Origin: Psychrobacter sp.
Lineage (GTDB): Bacteria > Pseudomonadota > Gammaproteobacteria > Pseudomonadales > Moraxellaceae
DNA length: 5,704 nucleotides
Direction: 5' to 3'
NCBI GenBank assembly: GCA_029264635.1
Contig: JARIAA010000152.1
Coordinates: 1 to 5,704 of the forward strand
A program made the translations under genes and the position numbers. The number at the start of each line of letters is the position of its first letter. Position 1 is the stretch's first letter. Under the pieces are notes generated by a model. It did no database searches and had not been told where the DNA came from. It saw nothing but the letters and a program-made list of their open reading frames with translations. Shown piece by piece: positions 1 through 5,704 of this stretch.

Positions 1-372
1 GAAGATAATGCGTTTACCCCCTATTTGATGGTTGATGCCACTGCTGAAAATGTACAAATACCCATGGAACACGTGCAAGATGGTCGTATTGTATTGAACA
101 TTGCTAGCCGTGCGACTGGAAATATGCGCATGGAAAATGACTATATTCATTTTAGTGCACGTTTTGGTGGGGTCTCACAAGAGATTTGGGTGCCGCTAAC
201 GGCGGTGATGGGTATTTATGCTAAAGAGAACTCTCAAGGCATGTTCTTTGATCCTAGCGAATATGAAAACTATGAACCTGAAGATGACTTGGTAGATGGC
301 TCTAATACTAGCCCTGCTGCGGCGCCTAAACCTAAACGTAGTAACAAAGCGGGTTTAAAAGTATTGAAATAA
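1..372 (+). CDS. sspB: ClpXP protease specificity-enhancing factor SspB, 5'-truncated by the window edge
   Basis: SspB is a cytoplasmic adaptor that binds ssrA-tagged (trans-translation) substrates and tethers them to ClpX for degradation by ClpXP. The reading frame is open from base 1, giving 123 codons before TAA at 370-372. The residues ahead of the ATG at 25 (EDNAFTPYL) already match the family (E. coli has DNQLTPHLVVD there), so that ATG is internal and about 20 N-terminal residues lie to the left. The substrate-binding fold is recognisable from VQIPMEHVQDGRIVLNIA through FSARFGG to GIYAKENSQGMFF. An acidic, then Pro/Ala/Lys-rich flexible linker follows. The protein ends in LKVLK, equivalent to the C-terminal ClpX-docking peptide of E. 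coli SspB (LRVVK), so both functional ends of the visible part are intact. sspA is the usual upstream partner but is not in view. Confidence 0.95.
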   Translation, partial: EDNAFTPYLMVDATAENVQIPMEHVQDGRIVLNIASRATGNMRMENDYIHFSARFGGVSQEIWVPLTAVMGIYAKENSQGMFFDPSEYENYEPEDDLVDGSNTSPAAAPKPKRSNKAGLKVLK

Positions 373-400
373 TAAAGCTTAACATAATAGATCATCACGC

Positions 401-437
401 AAAAAAGCTGGACGTATTATAGACATCCAGCTTTTTT
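401..437. terminator. Bidirectional intrinsic terminator between convergent sspB and dcd
   Basis: The arms AAAAAAGCTGGA (401-412) and TCCAGCTTTTTT (426-437) are perfect reverse complements over 12 bp, with a 13-nt loop. The GC-rich core GCTGGA/TCCAGC is followed by a T tract when read on either strand. It begins 28 bp after the sspB stop and ends 38 bp beyond the dcd stop on the other strand, so it fits both convergent genes. Confidence 0.9.
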
Positions 438-475
438 ATTGCCCGTTCAAAAGGCTGACAACGGGTCGATCACTA

Positions 476-1051
476 TTAAGTTCTTGGTAAGGTGACGCCT
501 CTTTGACCCTGATATTTACCGCCCCGATCTTTATAACTGATTTCGCAAACATCATCAGCATCACTTTGGAAAAATAGCATTTGTGCCACTCCTTCCCCAG
601 CATAAATGCGAGCAGGTAAATTGGTGGTATTGCTAAATTCCAACGTCACCTGACCTTCCCACTCCGGCTCAAGGGGTGTCACGTTGACGATGATACCGCA
701 GCGTGCATATGTCGATTTACCAAGGCAAATAGTCAATACATCGCGCGGAATACGAAAATACTCCATCGTGCGTGCCAGCGCGAACGAGTTGGGCGGAATG
801 ATACACTCGTCACCAACAATATCTATAAAACTTTTTTCATCGAAGTTCTTTGGATCAACAACGACAGAATGGACGTTGGTAAACACTTTAAACTCAGGGG
901 CGCAGCGGACATCATAACCATAGCTTGAGGTTCCGTAGCTTACTAGACGCTCACCTGCCTCGTTAAAACGTACTTGACCCGGTTCATATGGCTCAATCAT
1001 GCCATGCTCTTCAGCCATTTTACGAATCCAGCGGTCAGATTTGATTGACAT
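476..1051 (-). CDS. dcd: dCTP deaminase
   Basis: Dcd deaminates dCTP to dUTP and ammonia (EC 3.5.4.13), feeding dUTP to dUTPase and then thymidylate synthase. The 191-residue product covers the usual gammaproteobacterial length. Visible signatures are SSYGYDVR (42-49), the nucleotide-binding loop GKSTYARCG (111-119) and VTLEFSN (135-141). Glu138 of LEF corresponds to the catalytic Glu138 of the E. coli enzyme. The C-terminal stretch YKDRGGKYQGQRG (173-185) is the lid that closes over the triphosphate. Two consecutive ATGs are possible starts (1054 and 1051). The second is chosen because AAGGA lies 6 nt from it but only 3 nt from the first, and because homologues begin M-(A/S)-IKSDRW. The gene lies 123 bp downstream of mrp on the same strand with its own candidate promoter, and converges on sspB. 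The mono- or bifunctional (DCD-DUT) state cannot be settled by eye; the monofunctional type is typical of this group. Confidence 0.97.
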   Translation of the reverse strand: MSIKSDRWIRKMAEEHGMIEPYEPGQVRFNEAGERLVSYGTSSYGYDVRCAPEFKVFTNVHSVVVDPKNFDEKSFIDIVGDECIIPPNSFALARTMEYFRIPRDVLTICLGKSTYARCGIIVNVTPLEPEWEGQVTLEFSNTTNLPARIYAGEGVAQMLFFQSDADDVCEISYKDRGGKYQGQRGVTLPRT

Positions 1052-1057
1052 CATTAT

Positions 1058-1062
1058 TCCTT
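1058..1062 (-). promoter_or_regulatory. dcd ribosome binding site, deciding between two ATGs
   Basis: AAGGA on the minus strand, followed by ATA and then ATGATG. The spacer is 3 nt to the first ATG and 6 nt to the second, which favours the second start codon. Confidence 0.7.
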
Positions 1063-1083
1063 AGCAAATATTTAATAGCGGTG

Positions 1084-1089
1084 ATTATA
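1084..1089 (-). promoter_or_regulatory. Candidate -10 box for dcd
   Basis: A consensus TATAAT read on the minus strand, placed so that transcription would start about 25 nt ahead of the dcd start codon. No good -35 hexamer sits at 16-18 bp: a TTGACT is present but only 4 bp upstream of the -10. A second perfect TATAAT lies 23 bp further upstream (1107-1112) and could serve instead. Both are in the AT-rich mrp-dcd spacer. The call rests on the -10 element alone. Confidence 0.4.
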
Positions 1090-1174
1090 CGGCAGTCAAA
1101 GGCATAATTATAGAGACACTACCCTCTCATTTATAAAGGTAGTTATTATTGGGATTGAGAAGTTTACTCATGTA

Positions 1175-2398
1175 CTAAAAAATTCGCTTGTCATCCACAG
1201 GCCTTGCAAATTTATCAATGTTGGCTTCGATATTTTTGGCGATACTAATATAGTAGGGCGCAAACTCATCATCGGCTAATACACTGGGTTCCCCTTTGTC
1301 CACTTGTGCACGAATACCGCTGGCAAGTGGCAATTGTCCTAATAATGGCACGTGATATTGCTCAGCGATAAACTCGCCACCACCAGTACCAAAGATAGCT
1401 TCGGTATGCCCGCAATTGCTACAAGTATGCAATGCCATATTTTCAACCACACCAAGTACTGGAATATGGGTTTTATTAAACATCTCAATGCCTTTTTGGG
1501 CGTCGAGTAAGGCAATGTGCTGCGGCGTGGTCACAATCACAGCGCCCGTGACTGGAATACGCTGGGCAAGTGTTAGTTGAATATCGCCCGTCCCTGGTGG
1601 CATATCAATCACTAAGTAATCTAGCTGTGGCCAGTTGGTTTGATTATATAACTGCATTAACGCACCCGTAGCTTTTGGTCCACGCCAAGCAACAGGTGTG
1701 TTGTCGCCATCGAGCAAACTGCCAATCGACAACATCGCTATGCCACGTGCATCGATAGGAACGAACTGCTCGTTTTCTAGCTCGGGCTTTACATTGGCCA
1801 CGCCCAGCATCGTCGGCATACTGGGTCCATAAATATCGGCATCGAGTACGCCAACGCGGTTGCCCAATTTTTGTAGTGCTAAGGCAATATTGACTGTCGT
1901 AGTTGATTTGCCAACACCCCCTTTACCAGATGCCACGACGATGATATGGCGAATACGGGGATGCGCCGTCAATGATGCTTGTGTTGGCGCCGCTTTAGTA
2001 ATTGGTGGTTCAGCATTATGACTGCTATCATTATTTGCTGGTGGTTTTTGTTGTTTGTCCATCACATTTGTGGTCTTTGGTATCTGTTTTGGCAAGCTCG
2101 ATTCCCCGCCTTTAATAGGTGCAGGCAAGCGTACATTCATATGAATAGCTTTGATACCATGTGGATGCAATAGTTGACCAAGCTCTTGTTGAATGACTTC
2201 AGGATCACTATCTGCTGGCAGGCGTAAATCTAAGGTAAGCTGGTTACCGTCACGCTCAAGGCCCATCACCATCGTAGCAATACTAACAGTGCCTACTTCA
2301 TAGCCGAGCAATACTTTATCCACGGCGCTATCACGTTCTGCCTGCTGCTGCGGAGTCTCGGGTTTGTCAGATTTCATTTTTTTTATAAAATTAAACAT
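1175..2398 (-). CDS. apbC: Iron-sulfur cluster carrier ATPase Mrp/ApbC
   Basis: Mrp/ApbC is a cytoplasmic P-loop ATPase of the Nbp35/Mrp group that binds a [4Fe-4S] cluster, probably at a dimer interface, and passes it to apo-proteins. From the ATG at 2398 the product is 407 residues. Residues 25-92 form a MIP18/DUF59-type domain. Residues 93-147 are a Pro/Lys/Asn/Ser-rich low-complexity linker. The ATPase domain starts near 150, with the deviant Walker A GKGGVGKST (158-166), switch I region DADIYGPSMP (186-195) and Walker B/switch II DMPPGTGD (265-272). The cluster-ligand pair CSNC (Cys326, Cys329) is followed by IFGTGGGE. All key motifs are present. A longer form starting at GTG 2437 is possible (13 extra residues), but it has no Shine-Dalgarno, whereas ATG 2398 has AAAGG 5 nt ahead. 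The stop is TAG at 1175-1177; dcd follows in the same direction after 123 bp. Confidence 0.95.
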   Translation of the reverse strand: MFNFIKKMKSDKPETPQQQAERDSAVDKVLLGYEVGTVSIATMVMGLERDGNQLTLDLRLPADSDPEVIQQELGQLLHPHGIKAIHMNVRLPAPIKGGESSLPKQIPKTTNVMDKQQKPPANNDSSHNAEPPITKAAPTQASLTAHPRIRHIIVVASGKGGVGKSTTTVNIALALQKLGNRVGVLDADIYGPSMPTMLGVANVKPELENEQFVPIDARGIAMLSIGSLLDGDNTPVAWRGPKATGALMQLYNQTNWPQLDYLVIDMPPGTGDIQLTLAQRIPVTGAVIVTTPQHIALLDAQKGIEMFNKTHIPVLGVVENMALHTCSNCGHTEAIFGTGGGEFIAEQYHVPLLGQLPLASGIRAQVDKGEPSVLADDEFAPYYISIAKNIEANIDKFARPVDDKRIF

Positions 2399-2659
2399 AG
2401 TGGCCTTTGCTTCTATATGAGTAGGTAAATATGACACACTTGACTGGAACTATAATCAGGCTAAAAGTTTTCGATGACGATCGCCACGCTATTTGATCGC
2501 CCTAGTGTAGCCGAATAAGGTCTATTAAAAAACCATACTGCCAGTCACTAAAAACAGTAGCATACCCTGTTAGATTGACTGTTTTGAATAAGTTTGCTAA
2601 TTCGTAAGGAGTAAAAATATTAACCTCTCTTTTACTGTACCCGATTCTTTTGCTCTAAG
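2399..2659. other. mgtE-mrp intergenic spacer, no gene seen
   Basis: This 261-bp stretch between two minus-strand genes has no convincing ORF other than the weak GTG extension of mrp. It holds a 7-bp direct repeat GATCGCC (2479-2485 and 2495-2501, 16 bp apart) in a locally GC-richer patch upstream of mrp. It also holds a weak minus-strand hairpin, CAGTA/TACTG (2555-2559 and 2536-2540), followed closely by a run of six T (2532-2527) that might terminate mgtE poorly. An AT-rich 7-bp inverted repeat AGTAAAA/TTTTACT lies at 2610-2636. A TATAGT (2450-2455) could be an mrp -10, but no -35 supports it. Confidence 0.45.
2404..2408 (-). promoter_or_regulatory. mrp ribosome binding site, deciding the start
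   Basis: AAAGG on the minus strand with a 5-nt spacer (CCACT) to ATG 2398. No comparable purine-rich site precedes the in-frame GTG at 2437, where the sequence is CCAGTCAAGT. Confidence 0.65.
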
Positions 2660-4000
2660 TTAGCCTATTCCTAATATTCTTGAGGCAATAAACAAGTAAA
2701 TCAACACACCTGAAGCATCACTTATCGAAGTAATCAAAGGTGCGCTAGCAGTCGCAGGGTCAAAGCCTAGTTTATTTAATACAAAGGGCAGACTCATACC
2801 AATAACACTACCAATCATGACCACACATATCATACTAAGTGCCAGCACCAAAGACACCAAAGCATCGCCCCGAACATAACCGATAAGAGCGATAGCAACA
2901 GCCATAGTAGCGCCAAGCATCAACGCGACCAATGCTTCTCGGCCCAATAATGAGAACCAGTCGCGCATCACCACATCGCCAGTCGCTAACGCACGAACCA
3001 TCAAGGTTGCCGACTGAGAGCCTGCGTTACCACCACTATCGACCAGTAGCGGTAAGAAAAATACCAGTACTAAGTTTGCGGCTATCACATCCTCAAAATT
3101 TGCAATACTAAGCCCAGAAAGCAAATTACCAAATACTAAAAACACCAGCCAAAATACGCGCTTACGGTATAAAATTCTGATACTGACATCTTTTAGCCTG
3201 CCGACCACTGTAGAGACACCCCCTGATTTATGAAAATCATCGGTGGCCTCATCGCTAGCGACATCCATGGCATCATCGTGAGTCACTATGCCCACAAGCG
3301 CACCGCTATCATCGACAATAGGCAGGGCAATCAAGTCGTAACGCGCGACCACTTTAGCCACATCTTCTTGATCATCATTTACATGACAAGCCACAGGACC
3401 ACTGACCATAATGTCATGAATCAATTGTTCTGGAGACGCTAAAATAAGCACTCTTAATGATACAACTCCTAACAATTTACGCTCGTTGTCTATGACATAA
3501 GCGTGATAGATAGTCTCTGCATCGGGCGCCTCTAGACGTAACGCTGCTAACGCTTCGTTGACATCCATCTGAGCTTCTAAGGTCGCATAATCAGAGGTCA
3601 TCAAAGCACCAGCCGTGCGCTCTTCATAAGCGGCCAACCTGCGAATATCTTCACGCTGCGCCTGCGCTAATGCTGGCAGCAGAGCATCACGTTGTTCTTG
3701 GTTTAGGTGCTTATATAAGTCAGTGCGCTCATCAGCTGGCATCTCTCCTATCAGCCTTGCCATACTCTCTCGAGGAAACTCATGGGCCATGGCAACCTGA
3801 GTATGAGGCTCTAAATAGGCAAATATTGTAGAGCGATTGGGCAGGCGTTCTAGCAGCTGCCAGGCAAGCGTGGGCTTAATCAGTGTTAAGATGTCAGCAA
3901 TATCGATAGGCCGTAGATCTTGTACTTGAAGAATCGCTTGCTCAAACTGCTGTTGTTCAATGGCAATATTTAACATCAAAGCGAGGGCTTCATGGTTCAT
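2660..4000 (-). CDS. mgtE: Magnesium transporter MgtE
   Basis: MgtE is an inner-membrane Mg2+-selective channel whose cytoplasmic domains sense Mg2+ and close the pore when it is plentiful. The 446-residue product has the full family architecture. A helical MgtE_N domain (about 1-130, ending RRLAAYEERTAGALMT) is followed by two CBS domains (about 132-190 and 195-255) and a connecting helix near 262-280. Five predicted membrane helices lie near 283-303, 305-320, 354-375, 379-404 and 420-443. The family pore signatures are present: PLLVDSGGNAGSQS (317-330) and GFDPATASAPLITSISDASG (412-431). Asp428 in SISD corresponds to the Mg2+-selectivity aspartate of Thermus MgtE (Asp432). The start ATG has GGAG 7 nt upstream. 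A hairpin with a T-run sits only about 40 nt ahead of the start, so the promoter position is unclear. The gene is not functionally linked to its neighbours. Confidence 0.96.
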   Translation of the reverse strand: MNHEALALMLNIAIEQQQFEQAILQVQDLRPIDIADILTLIKPTLAWQLLERLPNRSTIFAYLEPHTQVAMAHEFPRESMARLIGEMPADERTDLYKHLNQEQRDALLPALAQAQREDIRRLAAYEERTAGALMTSDYATLEAQMDVNEALAALRLEAPDAETIYHAYVIDNERKLLGVVSLRVLILASPEQLIHDIMVSGPVACHVNDDQEDVAKVVARYDLIALPIVDDSGALVGIVTHDDAMDVASDEATDDFHKSGGVSTVVGRLKDVSIRILYRKRVFWLVFLVFGNLLSGLSIANFEDVIAANLVLVFFLPLLVDSGGNAGSQSATLMVRALATGDVVMRDWFSLLGREALVALMLGATMAVAIALIGYVRGDALVSLVLALSMICVVMIGSVIGMSLPFVLNKLGFDPATASAPLITSISDASGVLIYLFIASRILGIG

Positions 4001-4011
4001 TTTTTTACTCC

Positions 4012-4033
4012 GTGCAACCCTGAATGGTGCAAC
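4012..4033. repeat. 7-bp direct repeat in the mgtE leader
   Basis: GTGCAAC occurs at 4012-4018 and 4027-4033 (GTTGCAC on the minus strand), 15 bp apart centre to centre. It lies immediately upstream of the mgtE Shine-Dalgarno, in the short segment between the hairpin and the gene. It could be a protein or RNA recognition site, or chance. Confidence 0.35.
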
Positions 4034-4043
4034 AAGCGCTAAT

Positions 4044-4068
4044 AAAAAAGAGCCAATACGATTGGCTC
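4044..4068 (-). terminator. Intrinsic terminator after the hydroxybutyrate dehydrogenase gene
   Basis: On the minus strand GAGCCAAT, a CGT triloop and ATTGGCTC form a perfect 8-bp stem, followed directly by TTTTTT. It lies 87 bp past the dehydrogenase stop and would end the scoB-dehydrogenase transcript. There is no matching T-run for the plus strand. Because it is also within about 50 nt of the mgtE start, an attenuator role for mgtE cannot be excluded. Confidence 0.85.
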
Positions 4069-4141
4069 AAGTTACTATAAAATAAGATGCTAGTAGATTG
4101 CTTAATGATTAGCAAGCTTATGACTAACAAACCAATGAAAT

Positions 4142-4159
4142 ATTCATCAAATTCATCAG
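4142..4159. repeat. 9-bp tandem repeat over the dehydrogenase stop codon
   Basis: ATTCATCAA (4142-4150) is followed directly by ATTCATCAG (4151-4159), identical in 8 of 9 bases. Read in the gene's frame on the minus strand it gives TGA TGA ATT TGA TGA, that is, four in-frame stops within five codons, the first being the stop of the dehydrogenase. Confidence 0.6.
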
Positions 4160-4956
4160 TTCATAAACCAGCCGTGACTGGCAACGATAGATTGCCCTGT
4201 AAACACATTGGTCGGAAAAGCGGCTAAAAACAATGCCAATTGAGCAATGTCATCGATCGTGGTAAATTCTTTGTCAACCGTATTGACCAGCATGATGTCA
4301 TTGACGACAGCCTCTTCACTGATGCCTTTTTCAGCCGCTTGTTGTGGAATTTGTTTTTCGACCAATGGCGTTTTAACAAAGCCCGGACAGATAACATGCG
4401 AGCGTACATTGTGCTCAGCCCCTTCTTTTGCCAAGACGCGACACAGACCCAATAAACCGTGTTTAGCCGTTACATATGGCGCTTTATAGAGTGAGGCTTC
4501 GTGTGAATGTACCGAACCCATATAAATGACGGTACCGCCTTTACCCTCTTTATACATATGCTGTACAGCCGCTTTAGTCGTCAAAAATGCGCCATCTAAA
4601 TGGATAGCAAGCATTTTTTTCCAGTCGTCGAATGCCATTTTATTGATTGGAGCAATGATTTGAATGCCAGCATTAGAGACGAGAATATCAATACTACCAA
4701 AAGCATCAACCAGCTGCTGCACGCCATCATTTACCGCATCCTCTGAGGTGACATCCATCTCAATCGCTAGTGCACGTCCACCAGTAGCGTTAATCTCATC
4801 AACGGTCCGCTGAGCGGCATCAAGGTTGATATCAGCGATACCAACCGCCGCCCCTGCTTTGGCATAAGTTTCAGCGATATCACGCCCAATGCCGCTGGCC
4901 GCACCTGTGACCAAAGCCACTTTGCCTGTTAAATCTTGTGTTAATTGAGTTGTCAT
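4156..4956 (-). CDS. D-3-hydroxybutyrate dehydrogenase (classical SDR family)
   Basis: Predicted to oxidise (R)-3-hydroxybutyrate to acetoacetate with NAD+ (EC 1.1.1.30) in the cytoplasm. The 266-residue protein shows the SDR cofactor motif TGAASGIG (17-24), Asp42 at the end of beta-2 (NAD rather than NADP), NAG (95-97), catalytic Ser148, the YVTAK motif with Tyr161 and Lys165, and CPG (190-192). From memory of the Pseudomonas fragi enzyme, substrate-contacting residues Gln94, His144, Lys152, Gln196 and Trp257 correspond to Gln99, His150, Lys158, Gln202 and Trp263 here. Trp187 is replaced by Phe193. The motif VKTPLVEKQIP is characteristic of bacterial hydroxybutyrate dehydrogenases (bdhA/hbdH naming varies). 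The ATG at 4956 has AAAGGA 10 nt upstream, a rather long spacer. It lies 57 bp after scoB on the same strand with no terminator between, so the two are probably co-transcribed. That context supports ketone-body catabolism over a generic SDR function. Confidence 0.92.
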   Translation of the reverse strand: MTTQLTQDLTGKVALVTGAASGIGRDIAETYAKAGAAVGIADINLDAAQRTVDEINATGGRALAIEMDVTSEDAVNDGVQQLVDAFGSIDILVSNAGIQIIAPINKMAFDDWKKMLAIHLDGAFLTTKAAVQHMYKEGKGGTVIYMGSVHSHEASLYKAPYVTAKHGLLGLCRVLAKEGAEHNVRSHVICPGFVKTPLVEKQIPQQAAEKGISEEAVVNDIMLVNTVDKEFTTIDDIAQLALFLAAFPTNVFTGQSIVASHGWFMN

Positions 4957-4989
4957 ATATGTTATATCCTTTATCTAATAGCGCTAGAA

Positions 4990-5023
4990 GAAGCCTTTAT
5001 GGAATGGAAGCCTTTATTGAATG
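4990..5023. repeat. 17-bp tandem duplication at the scoB 3' end
   Basis: GAAGCCTTTATGGAATG (4990-5006) abuts GAAGCCTTTATTGAATG (5007-5023), identical at 16 of 17 positions. The right-hand copy covers the last codons and TAA stop of scoB; the left-hand copy is in the spacer before the dehydrogenase gene. It looks like a recent slippage duplication; no hairpin is formed. Confidence 0.75.
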
Positions 5024-5643
5024 ATAGTCACTGGGGTCTTACTTTGTAGTTCATCAAAACTCACAGCATCAGCCAGCTCAACCAGCTTTAACCCATCAGC
5101 CGTAATATCAAGTACGGCAAGCTCAGTGATAATACGATCAACCACGCCTTTGCCCGTGAGTGGTAGCTCGCAATTGGTAAGGATTTTTGGCTCACCATGT
5201 TTATTGACCTGCTCCATCAGCACAATCACGCGCTGCACACCAGCGACCAAATCCATAGCACCGCCCATGCCTTTGACCATCTTTTTAGGAATCATCCAGT
5301 TGGCAAGGTCGCCTTGCTCTGAGACTTCCATAGCGCCCAATATCGCAAGGTTGACATGCCCGCCTCGAATCATGGCAAATGACTCTGAACTACCAAAATA
5401 ACTGGCCCCTGGTGCCGCTGTTACCGTTTGCTTACCTGCATTGATCAAATCTGCGTCAACTTCGTCTACACTCGGAAACTCGCCAATACCTAATAAGCCG
5501 TTTTCTGATTGCAACCAGACGTCCATACCTTCTGGGATATAGTTAGCGACCAAGGTCGGTAGGCCAATACCCAAGTTGACATAATACCCATCTTGTAGCT
5601 CTTGTGCGGCGCGCTGCGCCATCTGCTCTCTTGTCCATGCCAT
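5014..5643 (-). CDS. scoB: 3-oxoacid CoA-transferase, subunit B
   Basis: This is the beta subunit of a family I CoA-transferase. With an alpha subunit it moves CoA from succinyl-CoA to acetoacetate (EC 2.8.3.5), giving acetoacetyl-CoA for thiolysis. The 209-residue length is normal for a separate B subunit. Signatures are YVNLGIGLPTLV (21-32), SENGLLGIG (46-54) with Glu47 as the residue that forms the glutamyl-CoA thioester, and GGHVNLAILGAMEVSEQGDLANW (94-116). Motif KGMGGAMDLVAG (124-135) follows. The ATG at 5643 has AAGGA 7 nt upstream. The next gene in the transcript is the hydroxybutyrate dehydrogenase, which makes the acetoacetate substrate, so ScoB is favoured over the related AtoA (acetate CoA-transferase) or PcaJ (3-oxoadipate CoA-transferase). 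The partner scoA is not in the window and would be expected just to the right. Confidence 0.93.
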   Translation of the reverse strand: MAWTREQMAQRAAQELQDGYYVNLGIGLPTLVANYIPEGMDVWLQSENGLLGIGEFPSVDEVDADLINAGKQTVTAAPGASYFGSSESFAMIRGGHVNLAILGAMEVSEQGDLANWMIPKKMVKGMGGAMDLVAGVQRVIVLMEQVNKHGEPKILTNCELPLTGKGVVDRIITELAVLDITADGLKLVELADAVSFDELQSKTPVTIIQ

Positions 5644-5704
5644 GGTAATTTCCTTATTCTTTATAGTGTTCTATGACTCATTCATTTATATTTTGATTAA
5701 TTAC
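5644..5704 (-). other. AT-rich segment upstream of scoB
   Basis: These 61 bp contain the scoB Shine-Dalgarno (AAGGA, 5651-5655) and otherwise little. One minus-strand frame is open from the right edge for eight codons (VINQNINE) to a TGA at 5678-5680, so the tail of an upstream gene such as scoA could end there. The other two frames stop within the first two codons. Eight codons are too few to identify a gene. Confidence 0.35.

Noticed and set aside
684..917. Plus-strand ORF of 77 codons inside dcd
   Set aside because: Antisense shadow of a strongly conserved dCTP deaminase frame; no ribosome binding site or family resemblance.
1084..1099. TTGACT followed by TATAAT upstream of dcd
   Set aside because: The hexamers are only 4 bp apart, far from the 16-18 bp of a sigma-70 promoter; only the -10 was kept as a candidate.
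1118..1143. Inverted repeat ACTACC/GGTAGT between mrp and dcd
   Set aside because: Only 6 bp with a 14-nt loop and no T-run; not a credible terminator, and no known operator matches.
1979..2173. Plus-strand ORF of 64 codons, Trp/Phe-rich, opposite mrp
   Set aside because: It lies opposite the mrp linker and N-terminal domain; its composition is what antisense reading of that segment gives.
2527..2559. Possible mgtE terminator (TACTG/CAGTA with a following T-run)
   Set aside because: The stem is only 5 bp with a 14-nt loop, and two G residues plus unpaired bases separate it from the T-run; too weak to call.
2610..2636. Inverted repeat AGTAAAA/TTTTACT with a 13-nt loop
   Set aside because: Nearly all A-T pairs and no T tract after it; expected by chance in an AT-rich spacer.
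4001..4155. M-box (ykoK) type Mg2+ riboswitch ahead of mgtE
   Set aside because: The spacer is too short, contains an operon terminator and shows none of the multi-helix structure expected of an M-box.
4224..4489. Three overlapping short ORFs within the dehydrogenase gene on both strands
   Set aside because: All overlap a complete SDR with an intact active site; none has its own start signals.
5021..5401. Plus-strand ORF of 126 codons opposite scoB
   Set aside because: Ser/Thr/Pro-rich antisense shadow of the conserved CoA-transferase frame.

Overview
The window looks like chromosomal DNA of a gammaproteobacterium in the Moraxellaceae, most likely Psychrobacter. The Dcd, MgtE and SspB proteins read like that family, the base composition is moderate with AT-rich spacers, and Shine-Dalgarno sites are conventional AAGGA/GGAG types. 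The assignment rests on remembered family sequences, not on a search.

Layout, left to right. (1) The 3' part of sspB runs on the + strand and its 5' end lies outside the window. (2) A perfect 12-bp hairpin flanked by A and T tracts separates sspB from the convergent gene dcd, and can terminate both. (3) Everything else is on the - strand. In transcription order from the right edge it is: scoB (3-oxoacid CoA-transferase beta subunit), a D-3-hydroxybutyrate dehydrogenase gene, a hairpin plus T-run, mgtE (Mg2+ channel/transporter), a 261-bp spacer, mrp/apbC (Fe-S carrier ATPase) and dcd (dCTP deaminase).

How the genes work together. The dehydrogenase and scoB are a ketone-body or poly-hydroxybutyrate utilisation pair. 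The dehydrogenase oxidises (R)-3-hydroxybutyrate to acetoacetate, and the CoA-transferase activates acetoacetate to acetoacetyl-CoA at the expense of succinyl-CoA. The alpha subunit gene (scoA) would be expected just beyond the right edge. The other genes are housekeeping: SspB delivers ssrA-tagged proteins to ClpXP, Dcd supplies dUTP for dTMP synthesis, Mrp assembles or carries Fe-S clusters, and MgtE imports Mg2+.

No mobile element, CRISPR array, RNA gene or unknown defence-like system is visible. All six genes belong to known families with intact active-site motifs. The points worth a second look are small: start-site choice in mrp and dcd, a hairpin placed very close upstream of mgtE, short tandem repeats covering the stop codons of both ketone-body genes, and one substrate-pocket substitution in the dehydrogenase.
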